This document shows positions 63,717 through 64,000 of a stretch of 64,000 nt of DNA, piece after piece; position 1 is the first letter of the stretch, and each line of letters begins with the position of its first letter. The notes beneath the pieces were generated by a model. It was not told the DNA's origin. It ran no database searches and was given only the letters and a program-made list of their open reading frames with translations. The stretch is from Adiantum capillus-veneris (Eukaryota; Streptophyta; Polypodiopsida; Polypodiales; Pteridaceae). The translations under genes were made by a program, and so were the position numbers. Where the stretch lies: the NCBI GenBank assembly GCA_014529385.2, contig CM043952.1, positions 65,890,370 through 65,954,369 of the forward strand, read 5' to 3'.

Positions 63717-64000
63717 TTGCTTTATTATTGCAAGGCTTTTAACTTTGAAGCTTTTGGGGCTCTGCTTGTGGCATCCCTTGTAAAACCTTTATAAGTGTGG
63801 GCAGAGCCTCCCACTCCTTTGTACTTTGAGTTGCAGATTAATACAAATAGAAATACCGAAAAAGGCGCCAGTCTTTGGGGCCAATATCTTTAGGCACGGA
63901 ACTCTGTCGGGCCATGTCGAATCAATTGTGAAATGTGAACTGTTTTGCAATGAATTCTTGTTGTGTCGCGGTAGAATCTTGACTTGGAGTGTCCAAGTCT
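63417..64000 (+). mobile_element. LTR, plus orientation, running off the window
   Basis: Begins TGTCACAACCCAGTGACGTG. Contains three ACGT-core boxes (TGACGTGGCA at ~63,432 and ~63,563; AACGTGGCA at ~63,506), a (GA)n at 63,661-63,713, a TATA-like tttataag at ~63,788, and a U5-like part (gaaataccgaaaaaggcgcc, ttggggccaatatct) that also occurs in LTR-A. The final bases acttggagtgtccaagtct recur at ~20,698-20,716. The end of the LTR is not identified. Confidence 0.65.
63661..63713. repeat. (GA)n microsatellite within an LTR
   Basis: About 50 bp of (GA)n in the middle of the LTR that starts at 63,417. Confidence 0.95.

Noticed and set aside
1..64000. tRNA or rRNA genes
   Set aside because: No cloverleaf-like or rRNA-conserved stretch was recognised by eye; only tRNA-complementary primer sites of retrotransposons were found. 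A dedicated scan would be needed to exclude degenerate copies.

Overview
The window looks like nuclear DNA of a land plant with a large, repeat-rich genome. The main evidence is a plant-type MRE11 double-strand-break repair gene on the minus strand. Sixteen of its exons can be recognised between 13,729 and 53,273. They chain without a phase error into 1,605 nt (535 codons), covering roughly the last three quarters of the protein. Most introns are 79-831 bp, but one is about 13.0 kb (14,543-27,516), one is about 22.8 kb (29,878-52,662), and the intron at the 5' edge runs from 53,274 without another recognised exon to the window end. The N-terminal exons are therefore probably beyond 64,000. Giant TE-filled introns beside tiny ones are typical of ferns, lycophytes and gymnosperms. 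I favour a seed-free vascular plant such as a fern, but the sequence does not settle this.

Almost everything else is transposable elements nested inside, or downstream of, this gene. (1) LINE-A is a non-LTR family with a coiled-coil ORF1 and an APE-type endonuclease/RT/zinc-knuckle ORF2. There is one nearly full copy at about 15.0-20.57 kb (+), a 5'-truncated copy with a long open frame at 7.98-11.56 kb (-), and at least seven fragments. Every LINE-A 3' end visible here abuts a (CT)n array. (2) A second, L1-like LINE (called L1-B here) occurs as two degenerate copies in opposite orientation, 45.6-51.3 kb (-) and about 55.7-63.4 kb (+), with four MRE11 exons between them. (3) LTR-A is a family with an initiator-Met-type primer site and ~660-bp LTRs: a complete deleted element at 60,245-63,132, a partial one at 5.7-12.0 kb, and an LTR fragment at 32.4 kb. 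(4) Gypsy-B, a chromodomain Ty3/gypsy element, lies at 21.4-26.7 kb and is split by a Copia-like LTR with its leader; a related integrase piece lies at 4.9-5.7 kb. (5) A young gag-protease-only element at 34,188-39,957 has two 588-bp LTRs and a perfect 5-bp target duplication. It sits inside an older Ty3/gypsy element that carries an unrecognised ORF between its integrase and 3' LTR (40.6-43.3 kb). (6) A 386-bp hAT-type MITE with an 8-bp target duplication lies at 59,205-59,590.

Region by region: 1-4.9 kb is mostly unassigned, with a weak candidate last MRE11 exon near 2.0 kb. 4.9-13.4 kb is nested TE debris. 13.7-14.5 kb holds the three exons of the MRE11 C-terminal tail. 14.6-27.5 kb is a giant intron with LINE-A and Gypsy-B. 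27.5-29.9 kb is a nine-exon cluster. 29.9-52.7 kb is the second giant intron. 52.7-53.3 kb is a four-exon cluster encoding nuclease motifs. 53.3-64 kb is the third TE-filled intron. No rRNA, tRNA or CRISPR was seen. The points most worth following are the apparent (CT)n target preference of LINE-A, the TE-swollen introns of a repair gene, and the unrecognised retrotransposon ORF at 40.6-42.3 kb.
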